A DNA stretch of 64,000 nucleotides from Saitoella complicata NRRL Y-17804 (GCF_001661265.1 NW_017567018.1:205815-269814); one strand, 5' to 3'. Positions 31,517 through 42,642 are shown, numbered from the stretch's first letter. A program made the numbers and translations. Notes: a model not told the origin generated them from the letters alone.

Positions 31517-34500
31517 GGAGTGGGGTTTTGAACGCTGGCGTTCGATTGGTATGGGTATTGGCGTTTTGTGACTTTTTCGCTTTCTTGAAGGGTATTATTA
31601 GCCGATTGAATGGGTTGGATGGGATGGGATAGCATTATTATCACAGAGAAAGATGACTCGAGAGAGATGAGAGGTGTACGATACAAAATAGCCGAAGAGA
31701 ACGAGATGGGGATGGAGGATGGCTAGAGCGTGAGCTCAGAATTTATCAATATTGCGGTCTATTAATTGGTCCATGTACATTTTGCCTGCAATGCCTTTGA
31801 CACACAAAAGGGTTTCAGCTGTACCGTACGGGATGTCGGGTCTTGATGAACGTCGATGAGCACTGCGCATAACCCTATGACCGGTACAACCCTACCGACT
31901 TGGCGCAACACACTTACGAGCACCGGGGGTGCGGTGCACGTCCAAGATTCCCACGCATGTTTTGTTGTCTAATTACGACCCACCACCAAAACCTCGGCAA
32001 ATTCACACTGATTACAAATCAAAACGTACAACGGCTCAACCTTCCATCTCAACCCCATACTCAAGCTCTTCCCTTACTGTGCTGCGGGATCCGGACAAGG
32101 GTTTTGAGAATGTCTTCGTGGCTTCGAGCCCAGCACCCGTGCATACTGGCAACATGGCATGCTTGTTACAGGGATACCGTTGCGAAACACAAAGAACAGC
32201 CCCCATCCTGCCATCGCAAAATCAAAGAACCATCGGCTCGCATGACGGATCGAACACCCATCTCACACCCTAACCTTCGCCCGAAACTAGATTCAAGACT
32301 CGGGCTCTAATGGCGCCCGTCTCACCTGGCATGAGAAACGCGTACGCCAGATGCTCTTCGGGCACCAACATGGCAAGTACATACGAACAACGTCCCGCCA
32401 GGACGGGAATGAGAGCGGGCTGACTGGAGGTCTGCAGTGCGAATGGAGATGAGTGAGACGGGTTCTTCATGACGCCCACTATGCTTTGACTCTCGCGCCG
32501 CACTGCTGCACCGCAGCCCGAGGCAAACCCCGGTACACGCCCAATTGCCAGAATACGAGATCTCAAATCTACTATGTACACACCTTACTCTATCGCTACT
32601 CAGCATCTCTCTTCACCTCCTTGTCCGAGAGCCAGCCCAGATCCTACGGTTGACGTCAATCCGAACCTACCGTACACGCTCTACTCCACAGCTAACAGAG
32701 ATGCAGCCAACAGATGCTTCCCTAAAAAACCCTTCACAAACTGGCTACGAGCTAAGCAGCGCCTGACAGCGTCGATCAAACTCCGAACATTCCTTTGTGG
32801 AAGTCTGCAAGCGCCTAGACTTGGGCAACCCTTCCGCGACTGCGCGCGCGCGTCGGTTGCCCGAAAACGTCCCGGGAGAGACTGATCATTGCAACCTCTA
32901 CGCCTTTACGAAGTGAATGAACGAGGAGTTATGAACGAGCCCGTGTGTGAGGGTTAATCCAGGAGTTTACCCGCCCTTGACTACGTAAGCGGGATCCCAA
33001 CCTCCTGCACTGCTGCACTCATGGCCAAGGAGGATGGCACTTAGCGCACATGCACTCGCTGTGCCGTCGTATGATCCGTGCGCAGCACAAACCGGAAATT
33101 GCGCAAAAAAGGAAGCTCGGCCCTGGATGTGTGCAGGTTTGCATATATGAAAATATAATACGAAGTGTGTGATCGACCTAATTTCCTGCAGGAAGGTGAT
33201 GCTGGTGTTCATTTCATGGTGCTTCCGGATGTTCTTGTTCTAACCTCCTCGACGTCGTCACACCTCGACTCCACCGGTGTGATTTGGTAAAGGAAGAAGG
33301 GAGAGGAGGGAGGACACGGATGACCGCGGAGCCGGCGATACCCAATAGGAACGCCACGACCGTTCGCCGTCACACGTCGAACTGTCAAAAAGGCTTATTC
33401 CTTAGTCTTGGGTTCATGGCTCGCGGCCCCTTCTCCGGCCTTCTCCATCCGCGGAGACCCTCCCTATCCCATTTAACAGCACCTTAGCACCGCCAGCAGC
33501 TACGGTTCAAGGACCACTTTGCCTCAACATGCTCAGAGAGGTTAGTCACCTCCTATTTTTAGGTTCGGACTTGACGGTTTCGAGAGTTCGAGTGGATTAA
33601 AGGCTACGGGCCTTTTTTGCGCCACGGTTCGTGTTAGGGTTAGCGCTGGTGTTTGGTTTTTTTGAGCTCAGCTGCTGGTGCAGGTGTCGGAGAGATAACG
33701 TTAACGTTATGTGCGTTAGATGTTGGTGCTTGCAGCTCTGAAGGACCTAGAGCTCGATGCCAGCTGGGCTTCCGCCGGGGGACCGTGGAGGTGATCCGGT
33801 GGCCATGAATGGGACGGGAACGGGAGAGATGACTGTCAAGGGTTCGTTGAAGGATCGACGGAGGAGGAGAGATGGCTAGTCAACTCCTAATTGCCCAGCG
33901 GTGATGCTCATAATGTTAGCGCCTCGAACGGTCGCAACGTGGATTGGTCGTTGGCAGTGTGCCACGGGCATGGTACGTGGTCGCAGAGAGAAATGAAGTT
34001 CGAAGACGGAGTTTGCGAATGAAGACAACAGCAGATACCGGCCGCGGATAGAGACATGAAGTACGGGCTACTTGCCTGATGGGAGGACTTTGGGGGTTAA
34101 GCGAGAAACGCCAGTTTATGCGCAGGGAGCTTCGGAGCGTAGCAGACAGACCAAACGCACCTGACCCCCGATACCGATCAGCGTTGCATCATGGCTACAC
34201 CTGAAAGAGAAGGCTCCATTGCTCGTCGTCGTCCTTGAACTCTGTAGCAATTGTATCCTATCCATACCCTCGACCTTTGCGTTCACCGCCTCGGCATATC
34301 TGGCTCTTAGCAGCCTCCCCACACGTGGCCGCCAGTACGTCTCAGCCGCGGGCCGCCCCGGCTGAACTTGAAGTTGGAGAGATGCACCAGCTGGGGCACG
34401 CCTCCAAGGGAAGCAAAGCACTGGAAGACCCTGTCCCCTATGTACACGTTTGCTGTCCCCCGGGGATGTATGCGCTGCACTTAGACAACACAACGATACC

Positions 34501-34916
34501 CTGACCCGCTTCCATCGCAATCGTCCGAGGTCTTGCGCTTTGAGTTACCTTTATACCGTATAAATTGCGACGTACACGTGTTTGCGCATACGGCAGCGAG
34601 CGACAGTCAAGAGACAGAGGTCCGTGCGAGGCACCTGAGCACACCCAATTGACCGGTCATCTGTGGGTATACCGAGTTCAATTACGAGAACGACCAAGGA
34701 AAAACCGGCACAGCTCATTGCAATTCGATAGCGGCTTGGGTTCATCAGCATTCATTCCGTTCAACTGCTCTGTCTTGCAACCCACGTCGACAACGAACAG
34801 GCCAAAGCAATCGCTGTACAAATCTCCGGCGAGTTGTACGGCCCAAGTACACGAAACGGACGGATTCATTCCTCTAATCTACTCCCAATTGCAATTTCGA
34901 CTCGTTCACAACAACA
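31517..34916. other. 3.4-kb stretch without a recognisable gene
   Basis: The longest gene-free span in the window, between the kinase and the RasGAP. No frame with domain support. No tRNA or rRNA is recognised. It holds a 16-bp perfect palindrome at 33695-33710, a 10-nt telomere-like TTAGGGTTAG near 33635 and a TTTTTT run at about 33614. The BUD2 promoter must lie near the right edge. It could hide ncRNA or a poorly conserved gene. Confidence 0.45.
33695..33710. repeat. 16-bp perfect palindrome
   Basis: ATAACGTTAACGTTAT reads the same on both strands. It contains GTTAAC and lies in the gene-free span. It could be a dimeric factor site or simple chance. Confidence 0.6.
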
Positions 34917-37900
34917 ATGAAAGAGCCAGGCCAAAAGCGCAACCGACCCTCATTCCTACCCCTCCTCGAGACATCCTCGGTTGCATCGACAAGCATGTCG
35001 AATTCACCTTCAGCAGCATCTGGTTCCTCATCCTCACCACGTTCAGCAGTCGGCAAAGAGGCACTTGCCCTGCCTTCACCACCTCTCCGCAAATCAGACT
35101 CAGTCAGTTCGCGATCGTCTTCAATCCCTTCCATCAACTCACCAAACACAATTACACAGAACCGCATGTCGGGATCACCCACCACACCCTCCCTCGAAGG
35201 CTGGCTAGCATGGCGACCGACGGGAACGTCGACGTGGTCAACATCGTATCTGAGCATCGAATACGGAAGTCTGATTCAGCGCACCAACGAAGCGGAACGA
35301 CACCGATCTGGATACCTCATCCAAGACCTCCGTGGCACGAAGATCACCACTCGCGGCGCAGTCGGCGAAGGCGAAAAGTGGAACACCGCACACGCCTCCA
35401 TCGACATCGACGGCATCGTCGAAGTCCGTCCCGCAGTCGCCAGCGCTTTCAATTCCTGGCTCAACGCCCTAACATGGTGGAGTCAACAAGTTCGGCCATA
35501 CCACCCTCCAGCAATGGTCCGCTCCATCTCCTCGACGAACGCAAATGAGAGAGATGATGATAGGAGGAGCTTGTTAAGTTTGAAGAGGAGTACGCTTGAA
35601 CGACCACTTTCGAGTTGTGGGTATGAGAGTGGAGCGAATGTGAGGGGGTTGGAACAGGAGTTGCAGCATTTGAGTATTCGGGGTGCACCGGGGGTTGCGC
35701 ATAGACGGAGTATGGAATCATTAAGAAGTACGGAGACCGAGAGTGAAGTCAGTGGGACGATTGTCAAGGCGGGATCTTTATTGCTTTGGGACGTGTCTAT
35801 CGACCTTGCTCCCGTTTACCAAAAAGACCCACGGAAGAACCACGATCATTGGAAACGTGTATCGTGTATCTTGTACGATAACGGAAACCTACATATCCTT
35901 CGCGAAAGTGATGGATTGCAGATTATGCGGTTACAGATCGCGCAGTTTAAGAGGTCATGTATCCAGCTTGTTCACCCATCGCTTCTGGGGACGCCGTACA
36001 CGGTTGCGATTTACAGCAAGTACGTGCCAGGGGCATTGAATAAGATGTTGTACATTGCTGCGCCGGATGCGGTTGTTTATGAGAGTTGGTATGTTCTTCT
36101 TAGATGTTTCGCGCAGGGACTTTACGGGAATCCGGAGGGTACCTTTCGGGTACAACAGTCTCTGTATATGCGTGTCGCTGACGCGCGGGGGTTGTCGGAG
36201 TATCGCTCGTCAAACTCGAATGGGTTGTATTTTGAGGTGGTCGTCGGAGGAGAGATATGTGCACGATCCGCTGTAGTTAGTGAGGATGAGCAGGAACGCT
36301 GGCTCGAGGACTTTGAGTTTCGGGATTTCTATTCGAGGCGGATGCCTGTTGTGTTGTTGCTCAAGGAAATTGACAAAAAGGGTGTCAAGACCGTTGTTGG
36401 GCATACGGAGTTGGATGAGAAGGCGCTCATGCCGAGGTATGATGCGTTTGAGACGTGGTATCCGGTACGATATGTTCCCGGTGTCAATGGTGGCCGGAAT
36501 AAAGAACAAGGCGCGTTGTTGATTCGGATGAGGGTTGATGAGAGCACCATATTGAGGGAGGAGGAGTACGTGAAGGTCACCAAGTTGATGCAGGACTATA
36601 GCAATAATGTCGTTGCGACGTTGCGGAACGATATCATCGACATGGACCGGATTGCGTTGCTCTTCATTCGGATCTCAATAGTGGATGACACTTTCCCCGA
36701 TTTGATGACGCATCTTGCTGAACTGGATTTGAAGCATTCAAATCATGATTCGGGAATTCATGTGGTGAGAAAGAGGAGTGAGGAAATGGGGAGTAACGTT
36801 GCGCCGAATCCGATTGAGGAGATCGTTGCGGGACGCGAGATCAGGAGAGAAGCAAATGGGTTCTTTCGGGAGAACACATTGCTTACGAAGGTGATGGATT
36901 ATACGATGAAGCGCGTAGGAGGGGCGTATCTGCAGGAGATCCTGGGGAAGACGACTAAGGAGATTTGTGAAAAGGATATTCTCTGTGAAGTTGATCCTGC
37001 ACGGTTGAAGTCTAAGTCTGGCGACGAGCTCAAGGTGAATTGGCGGAATCTGATTGGCTATGTCAAGCGGATTTGGAAGGCCATTTACGATAATCCTGAG
37101 CTCGTGCCTCACCCTCTTCCCATACTGTTCAAGAGGATCAGGGATGCGGCGACTTCGAGGTATGGACCTTCGTCTCAGACTAAGGTGCGGTACCCTGTCG
37201 TTGCTGGATTTCTATTCCTTCGCTTCATCGTTCCGGCGATTCTGAATCCGAGAGTCTTCGGTCTGATGCGTACACATCCTTCGCCAAACGCCCAGCGTAC
37301 ATTGACGCTCATCGCGAAGTCGCTCCAAGGGTTTGCCAATGCAGTGCCGTTCGGTGTGAAGGAGCCTTGGATGACGCCGATGAATGATTTCGCTCAAGAT
37401 AATCTGGAAAAGCTGTGGCAGTTCATCGACACAGTCTCCACTCCGAAGGACGAGCGGTTCTGGGTCAGGGTTCCGGGATCGCATGCACGCAATGTCATCT
37501 TGGAACGCCTACCGAAGAGGGATCGCGAGGGTGTACCGACGCTTCCTTACGTGGTCGATAGGGGCAAGGAGGTCGCGTCGCTGGTCCAGATCTACTTGCA
37601 TTGGGTCAATGATAAGACTAACAACATCAAACTGGAAGGCGCGATGCTCGAGTTCCATAAGGAGTGTGAGAGGATAGACAAGTTGGCCCGCCAACTCAGA
37701 GCGACCCAGGAGAACTCCCTGAGATCGGGACCGTGTGTAGCTACGTCGGAGGTGTTACCTTGGGAGCTTGAGCCGATTCCAGCGGATTTGTCGCTGGTTC
37801 TGACTGGGCGTTCAACTCGGTCTTCGATGTTGGGCTTGCCTAGCCCAAGTCTTATCCCAAGGGGCTTGAGACCGGGAAGCCCTTGTTCGAGTGCAGATCT

Positions 37901-38060
37901 CGAGAGGTCAGACTCCTACTTCGACTCCATGCAGAGTCAGATCGAGTACGGCAGTAGCCCCAAAGGGCGAAAAGGAGAGTTCTTCGCAAAAATTGAGAAG
38001 GGTGTCGGAGGACTCCTGAAAGGGATGAAGAAGGAAAACTCGAGAGGGGAGAGGGAGTAA
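34917..38060 (+). CDS. bud2: BUD2/CLA2-type RasGAP
   Basis: Single exon, 1047 aa. Residues 1-100 are Ser/Pro-rich. A PH-like region follows at about 280-400 (VSCILYDNGNLHILRESDG). A C2-type domain lies at about 414-517 (LYFEVVVGGEICARSA, ending with GHTELDEKAL). The RasGAP domain spans about 560-890: FRENTLLTKVMDY with the arginine-finger segment near 648, and FLFLRFIVPAILNPRV near 764-780. The C-terminus is Ser-rich and basic, ending EKGVGGLLKGMKKENSR. In yeasts Bud2 stimulates GTP hydrolysis on the Ras-like GTPase Rsr1/Bud1 to orient polarity. In filamentous fungi the same pair steers hyphal tips. Confidence 0.93.
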   Translation: MKEPGQKRNRPSFLPLLETSSVASTSMSNSPSAASGSSSSPRSAVGKEALALPSPPLRKSDSVSSRSSSIPSINSPNTITQNRMSGSPTTPSLEGWLAWRPTGTSTWSTSYLSIEYGSLIQRTNEAERHRSGYLIQDLRGTKITTRGAVGEGEKWNTAHASIDIDGIVEVRPAVASAFNSWLNALTWWSQQVRPYHPPAMVRSISSTNANERDDDRRSLLSLKRSTLERPLSSCGYESGANVRGLEQELQHLSIRGAPGVAHRRSMESLRSTETESEVSGTIVKAGSLLLWDVSIDLAPVYQKDPRKNHDHWKRVSCILYDNGNLHILRESDGLQIMRLQIAQFKRSCIQLVHPSLLGTPYTVAIYSKYVPGALNKMLYIAAPDAVVYESWYVLLRCFAQGLYGNPEGTFRVQQSLYMRVADARGLSEYRSSNSNGLYFEVVVGGEICARSAVVSEDEQERWLEDFEFRDFYSRRMPVVLLLKEIDKKGVKTVVGHTELDEKALMPRYDAFETWYPVRYVPGVNGGRNKEQGALLIRMRVDESTILREEEYVKVTKLMQDYSNNVVATLRNDIIDMDRIALLFIRISIVDDTFPDLMTHLAELDLKHSNHDSGIHVVRKRSEEMGSNVAPNPIEEIVAGREIRREANGFFRENTLLTKVMDYTMKRVGGAYLQEILGKTTKEICEKDILCEVDPARLKSKSGDELKVNWRNLIGYVKRIWKAIYDNPELVPHPLPILFKRIRDAATSRYGPSSQTKVRYPVVAGFLFLRFIVPAILNPRVFGLMRTHPSPNAQRTLTLIAKSLQGFANAVPFGVKEPWMTPMNDFAQDNLEKLWQFIDTVSTPKDERFWVRVPGSHARNVILERLPKRDREGVPTLPYVVDRGKEVASLVQIYLHWVNDKTNNIKLEGAMLEFHKECERIDKLARQLRATQENSLRSGPCVATSEVLPWELEPIPADLSLVLTGRSTRSSMLGLPSPSLIPRGLRPGSPCSSADLERSDSYFDSMQSQIEYGSSPKGRKGEFFAKIEKGVGGLLKGMKKENSRGERE

Positions 38061-38761
38061 TCTGGTGGAATATGTTTGAATTTGTTTGACGGCGTTCGCT
38101 GATTTATTGCTGGGATCTATGGGCGTTTATGACATGTTTTGCAGTCGCAGTTGCTTACTTGCACTTAATTGCTATTGCTATGCACGATACCGAAGGGGAA
38201 GGAGGAGGATTTGCACGGGGTTGTTGGAAGAGAGCTTTTTGCTACATAGGAGAGTCAATTTGCATTACTTACATCATAACCTGAGTGTATCTGTTTGCAC
38301 ATAAGTAAAATCTTTGGTACCCCTGGCTGAACAGGCCAATACAAACCTCCCGATCCAAAGTTCTCCAGCGTCTTGCACCGAAAAACCTTGGAGACCTACC
38401 TAAGTACCCTGAACAACCTGCGGGCAGCTGCTTACTAATTCTCACGCGTTGCTCGCCTAAATGGGCAATTTCTCATAGTCAAGTGCCAGCAGAAACAACA
38501 AACGATGCTTGCATCTACCAGCCATGATCTGATTCTTAAGCTGTGTGAAGACCTATTCATGATTGTAGTGCATAACGCTTATGCTTTGGACGAGTATCTC
38601 GAACATCAAGCAGCAAGTAGAGATTTACACGGTCAGGAGCGTACCGCATCCTTCGAATTCACCACAAATAGCAACACCATCAGATTCTCGAAACTTGTAT
38701 CCATATGGTATCATCCTGGCATATTCAAAAACACAATCCTCTCCCTCCAGACCTCAAACAA
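38061..38761. other. Intergenic between convergent RasGAP and permease genes
   Basis: 701 bp of 3' flanks. No gene, RNA or repeat recognised. Frames overlapping the permease 3' end are antisense reads of it. Confidence 0.4.
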
Positions 38762-40309
38762 CTACCTCCCAAAATACCTCTTCTCCACCATCCTCGCCAC
38801 CGGATACGTAACCCCCGCAAACGCCGCCGCAAGCTCAAACCCAACATCCCCCCCAAACGCCCCAATCCCTTTCCCAACCGGGCCCACGAACCACACCTGA
38901 TCCATCCCAACGACAAACCCCGCAACACCAACACAAAACGCCCCAACCGCCGCCACACCAACAGGAAGTTTAGAAGGCGAGTTCCACGCGCTCAGGTCGT
39001 AGTTCGAGAATTGCCCGCGGCGGAAAATGAGGTGTTCTTCGAGCACGATGACGAAGTAGATCGCGAGCCAGTATGCGATTAGGTTTAGGAAGTTTTCGAG
39101 GACGGTTGTGAAGCGTGTTGATCCTGGGATTGCGATGGCGATGATAATCCCGGCCCCCAATACATTCCAGATGAAGCGTGGGATACGCTGGAACCAGCCG
39201 CCCCAGGTTTGGACACTGAGACCGAAGGAGTACTGGTTTGGGCAGTTGTTGGCGATAATCGATAGTGCCATCACCACGAGGCAGAATGAGCCAAACCGTC
39301 CGAGGGGGGAGAGGATCGCGCCGACGAGACCGCCGATTGAGTTGGCGGTGTATGCGTCCCCGTATTTCGGGGTGTCGATCATGGTTATCGCTGCTGCACC
39401 GATAAACTCGACGAAGCAGAGGGGGAAGAGGAGGGAGATATACACTGACGCAAACACTTTCCAGGAGGATATTGAGCGTGGTTGATACGTCGTGTAATCA
39501 GCCGCATACGACGTCCATCCCGTCGCGAACCCATAAATCGTTCCACCGAACGAGAGAACGGACGCGGCTTCCGTCGCGCCCGTAGGCATGGGCGTGATTT
39601 GGAATGCACCCGACCGAGCGATTTCGGCGATCATGATGAGGAAGATGATAAACGCTGGGATCCAGGACCATTTTTCGTAGATGTGGACGACTTTGTAGCC
39701 GAATGTCGTGATTGCGACTGTAGCGAGTGTAATGATTACGATTCCGGCCCATAACGGAAAGGAATTGTTGACGGCTTTGATGAGTTGTGCACCGACGATG
39801 ACGTTCGTTGCGGACCATCCGACACACGCGATTACGTTCAACAGCGAGATTCCCCATGCGCCGACGTAGCCGAAGGAATAGCGTGTGATGACCATCTGCC
39901 TCATTCCCATCTTTGCGCCAAAGGTCGAGAAATAAGCAACGGGTATAATCCCCAACATATTGAAAAAAATAATGGTCGCGATCGAGTCCCAGAACGCACA
40001 TCCAAAAATGGCGGACCCGAGTGTGCCGATGGTAAATGTCGAGATGACGAGGTTTGCGGCGAGCCACATTGATCCGGCACTCCATAGCGAAGCCGGGGTA
40101 CGGAGGTTTTCGGGGACGGGTTCGATACCGCGGGTTTCGATATCGAGTTTTTGGGCGAGGCGGTGGAGTTTTTGGAGGGGGGCGGGGAGGGAAGTGGTTG
40201 TGTCGGCGGTGTCGAGGGAGGCGGTTGCGTAGTGGACCTCGGGGTCGAAGGTTGTGTATGGGTTTTTCTCGAGGTCGGCCATTGCGACGTCGGACTGTGC
40301 TTTTGACAT
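38762..40309 (-). CDS. NCS1 purine-cytosine permease (FCY2-like)
   Basis: Single exon, 515 aa, about 12 membrane segments. The N-terminal cytosolic tail ends with IETRGIEPVPENLRT, a mark of the Fcy-type NCS1 family. SLWSAGSMWLAANLVISTFT and FGAKMGMRQMVITRYSFGYVGAW match conserved TM1-TM3. WTSYAADYTTYQPRSIS contains the substrate-site Asp region. It imports purine nucleobases and cytosine by proton symport at the plasma membrane. The protein ends soon after TM12 with MVEKRYFGR. Two GATA sites in the promoter suit nitrogen regulation. The exact substrate cannot be read from sequence. Confidence 0.95.
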   Translation of the reverse strand: MSKAQSDVAMADLEKNPYTTFDPEVHYATASLDTADTTTSLPAPLQKLHRLAQKLDIETRGIEPVPENLRTPASLWSAGSMWLAANLVISTFTIGTLGSAIFGCAFWDSIATIIFFNMLGIIPVAYFSTFGAKMGMRQMVITRYSFGYVGAWGISLLNVIACVGWSATNVIVGAQLIKAVNNSFPLWAGIVIITLATVAITTFGYKVVHIYEKWSWIPAFIIFLIMIAEIARSGAFQITPMPTGATEAASVLSFGGTIYGFATGWTSYAADYTTYQPRSISSWKVFASVYISLLFPLCFVEFIGAAAITMIDTPKYGDAYTANSIGGLVGAILSPLGRFGSFCLVVMALSIIANNCPNQYSFGLSVQTWGGWFQRIPRFIWNVLGAGIIIAIAIPGSTRFTTVLENFLNLIAYWLAIYFVIVLEEHLIFRRGQFSNYDLSAWNSPSKLPVGVAAVGAFCVGVAGFVVGMDQVWFVGPVGKGIGAFGGDVGFELAAAFAGVTYPVARMVEKRYFGR

Positions 40310-40359
40310 CGTTGGTGGTGTCCCCCGATCTTGGGTATCAATTGGCGACGGCGGGTGTT

Positions 40360-40443
40360 TTATCTTTGTGCGAATTGCCGACGTCCTCTCCTCTCACATT
40401 TCGATCTGGCAACTTCTTTACCTTCTACGACGGGTGCTTATCT
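40360..40443. promoter_or_regulatory. Two HGATAR sites upstream of the nucleobase permease
   Basis: TTATCT (AGATAA on the coding strand) occurs at 40360-40365 and again at 40438-40443, 51 and 129 bp upstream of the ATG. Paired GATA sites are the usual AreA/NIT2 arrangement in fungal nitrogen-scavenging genes. Binding is inferred. Confidence 0.5.
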
Positions 40444-40595
40444 CCAGCGAATGGAGCGCGCTCGGCTAACGTCCTTCACGCTTCACCCTCGGCTTATGGA
40501 ATCAATGAATGAATGGATCATGCCAAGGCAACATTCTTGCGTGTAACCTGCGGTTGCCCTTCTGTATGTCACTGCGATTCCAAAAGTCTAAACGC

Positions 40596-40678
40596 GGTCG
40601 TTTCCCATAGTGGTTATTGGGTCGGTCTTAAGAACCGATGCGAGTCATCGCGCGAGGGTTCGAACCCCTCAACGACCA
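40596..40678 (+). tRNA. tRNA-Leu (anticodon UAA)
   Basis: 83 nt, no intron. Acceptor GGTCGTT pairs with AACGACC at 40671-40677; discriminator A at 40678. The D-arm has the usual AGTGGTTA loop. Anticodon stem TCGGT/ACCGA with loop CTTAAGA gives anticodon TAA. A long variable arm (GCGA-GTCA-TCGC) marks a class II tRNA. T-arm is GAGGG-TTCGAAC-CCCTC. CCA is not encoded. A TTTT terminator at 40692-40695 follows 14 nt downstream. Confidence 0.96.
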
Positions 40679-41703
40679 GTGATTTGACGTCTTTTGGGTC
40701 CACGTTAGATTGGGTGGACTTCGCAGACCACGAAAGTTTGCACCGCGGCTCAAGCAAGTTTGGGCGAATCTCCAAGGCGGCACTGACCACCATCCGCGCT
40801 CGAGTTTCAACTTTCGCCGGCCGTGTCCGCGGGATGCGAAGTTCAAGCGAGGGGGCCCAGTGCCCACGGCTGGAGAGATCTATCACTCCTATCCTACAGG
40901 CAACACTCATCTCTGCGTCTGATCCCCGTGTGCCTCGGGCATTGGGAACAAATGACGTGTCGACACCTTCTGCGAATGGAGGTTCCAACCCCGGAAGGAT
41001 GCCTTCCTACGCAATTACAGACACAAGCGCGAAGAACTCGTAAAATTCAGGTCTACGTTATTTCGCTACCGGATTACGGGTTTCCCCTAAAGCTAGGAGT
41101 ATTTAAGTGACTCGGCGTTTTGTGTCAGACGGGAGGGATGGTTTAAGAGTCGAGCTAGCGGCGGCGCATGGTAGAGTACGAATGGGACCCATGGTCGTAG
41201 GAGGAGGAGTCAAAGCGCAATAATTGTCAGGTCCATGATGAGGACGGGGTCTGTGACGTACTCAACTCCCGGCGAACAAAGGCTCGGGGAGGGGGAAGCT
41301 GAAGGGGGTGTTGCCACAGATCATCAAGGCCCTCCGAAGAATGCGACAACAGTGGCGCACACCGAGCCGTCCCGCGAGACGTAGTACGAGGTCCTAAATA
41401 CGAACCACAATTCACACTTTAAGAGATGCAATTGCGTGCAGGGTGCACTGTCAACCCGTGCTTCTTAGCGATTTAATTGGACAGAGGACGTCATGAGGGC
41501 GGATCAAGGAGTATTCTAGCTCCAGAGGGTGTTCCCGTTCCCGCTCAAGGGCGAAGAAGGTTGACTATACTCGGGCCGCAATTGCGAGTTTTGAGACGGG
41601 GCGGAGAGCGGGGTTATTGTCGCCGGTGATGAAGTATAACTTGGAGTGGGTGGTCCAGTTGTTGATCAAGGGGGATCACACATTGAATACTACACATACC
41701 GTC
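40679..41703. other. Intergenic after tRNA-Leu
   Basis: About 1 kb with no supported gene. Several frames overlap the tRNA on either strand and are not coding. Confidence 0.4.
40692..40695 (+). terminator. RNA polymerase III terminator after tRNA-Leu
   Basis: First run of four T after the tRNA 3' end. Confidence 0.6.
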
Positions 41704-42642
41704 ATGCCTTCGAATTCACCGCGATTATCACCATCCAATTCGCCACCTTCGCAATCAAACGAGTGGAGCGGAAGCTGGCCAGCACCACCCCTCTCCGACC
41801 CCACCAAAACCCTCCTCAAACAATCCGACCTCTCCCGCTACTCCCATGCCTCAACCCTCGTCCCCTCCATCTCCTCCCTCCATCTCCACTCCTTAGTCGA
41901 CCACCACACCCGAGACCTTCCCAGCCTTCCGGGACGATACCTCAAACACCTGTCCTCCGCAACGAAACTCCACGCACGCGAAGCCCGGGCACATGCGAAC
42001 TTTATCCGTCGGAAGCCGGGGTCGTCAGGGGCGGAGTGGCATGATACGAATACGGCGTTGGATCATATGCGGTTGGTCGAGGGTGCGGGGATCAAGACTG
42101 CGGCGGTGGCGGGTGCGATGAAGTTACATCTTTTACTATGGGAACCGGAGAATGAGGGGGTGTTTTGGGGGTTACCGTGTCGGGGCGCGTTGAGCGTGGA
42201 GGAAGAACGGGCGTTGAGGGGAGTGGAGGTGTTGAGGGGGATCATGCTCAGGCTCCTGGATGAACCGGTGAAGGGCGAGGCGGAGAGGGGGTTTTTCGAG
42301 GAGGTGAGGGAGTGTCTTCTTGGACTTCGGGCGGGAGTCAAAGCTGGGGTCGCACACCATCTCGTCCGGGCACTCATCGCTCACCATCCCTCCCGTTCTG
42401 AAGCATGGCGGACCTGGCTCGGAAAATTGGGACAGGAAGAAGACTCAGCGTTGAAGGTTACGGAGGGGGATATCGAGCTTGCGGAAGGGTTTTGGGCGAC
42501 GAGGATGGCTGTGAGGGAGATGGTGGATGAAAGGAATAGGAGTAGGGGGGTGGGGCTGAGGGAGAGTGGGAAGAGGAGGAGGTTGAGTTTTGAGGGGATT
42601 GTGGGGTGGTTTACGAGGACGAAGATGGCGAAGGCTGCCTAG
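41704..42642 (+). CDS. Protein of unknown function, helical
   Basis: Single exon, 312 aa from the ATG at 41704 (MPSNSPRLSPSNSPPSQ). An in-frame ATG at 41629 would give 337 aa. The N-terminal 60 residues are Ser/Pro-rich. The rest looks helical with many Leu, Glu, Arg and His (LPGRYLKHLSSATKLHAREA; ALRGVEVLRGIMLRLLDEP; VAHHLVRALIAHHPSRSEAW). A basic end (SGKRRRLSFEGIVGWFTRTK) contains a possible nuclear signal and an RRLS phosphosite. No known domain, signal peptide or membrane helix. Base composition and codon use look like the neighbours. Confidence 0.65.
   Translation: MPSNSPRLSPSNSPPSQSNEWSGSWPAPPLSDPTKTLLKQSDLSRYSHASTLVPSISSLHLHSLVDHHTRDLPSLPGRYLKHLSSATKLHAREARAHANFIRRKPGSSGAEWHDTNTALDHMRLVEGAGIKTAAVAGAMKLHLLLWEPENEGVFWGLPCRGALSVEEERALRGVEVLRGIMLRLLDEPVKGEAERGFFEEVRECLLGLRAGVKAGVAHHLVRALIAHHPSRSEAWRTWLGKLGQEEDSALKVTEGDIELAEGFWATRMAVREMVDERNRSRGVGLRESGKRRRLSFEGIVGWFTRTKMAKAA

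Noticed and set aside
34565-35548. 327-codon plus frame overlapping the RasGAP start
   Set aside because: Different frame from the RasGAP and no domain; the RasGAP frame carries the conserved protein.
40614-40988. 124-codon minus-strand frame and other frames over the tRNA-Leu
   Set aside because: They read through a perfect tRNA; frames ending like this are a common false call over tRNA genes.
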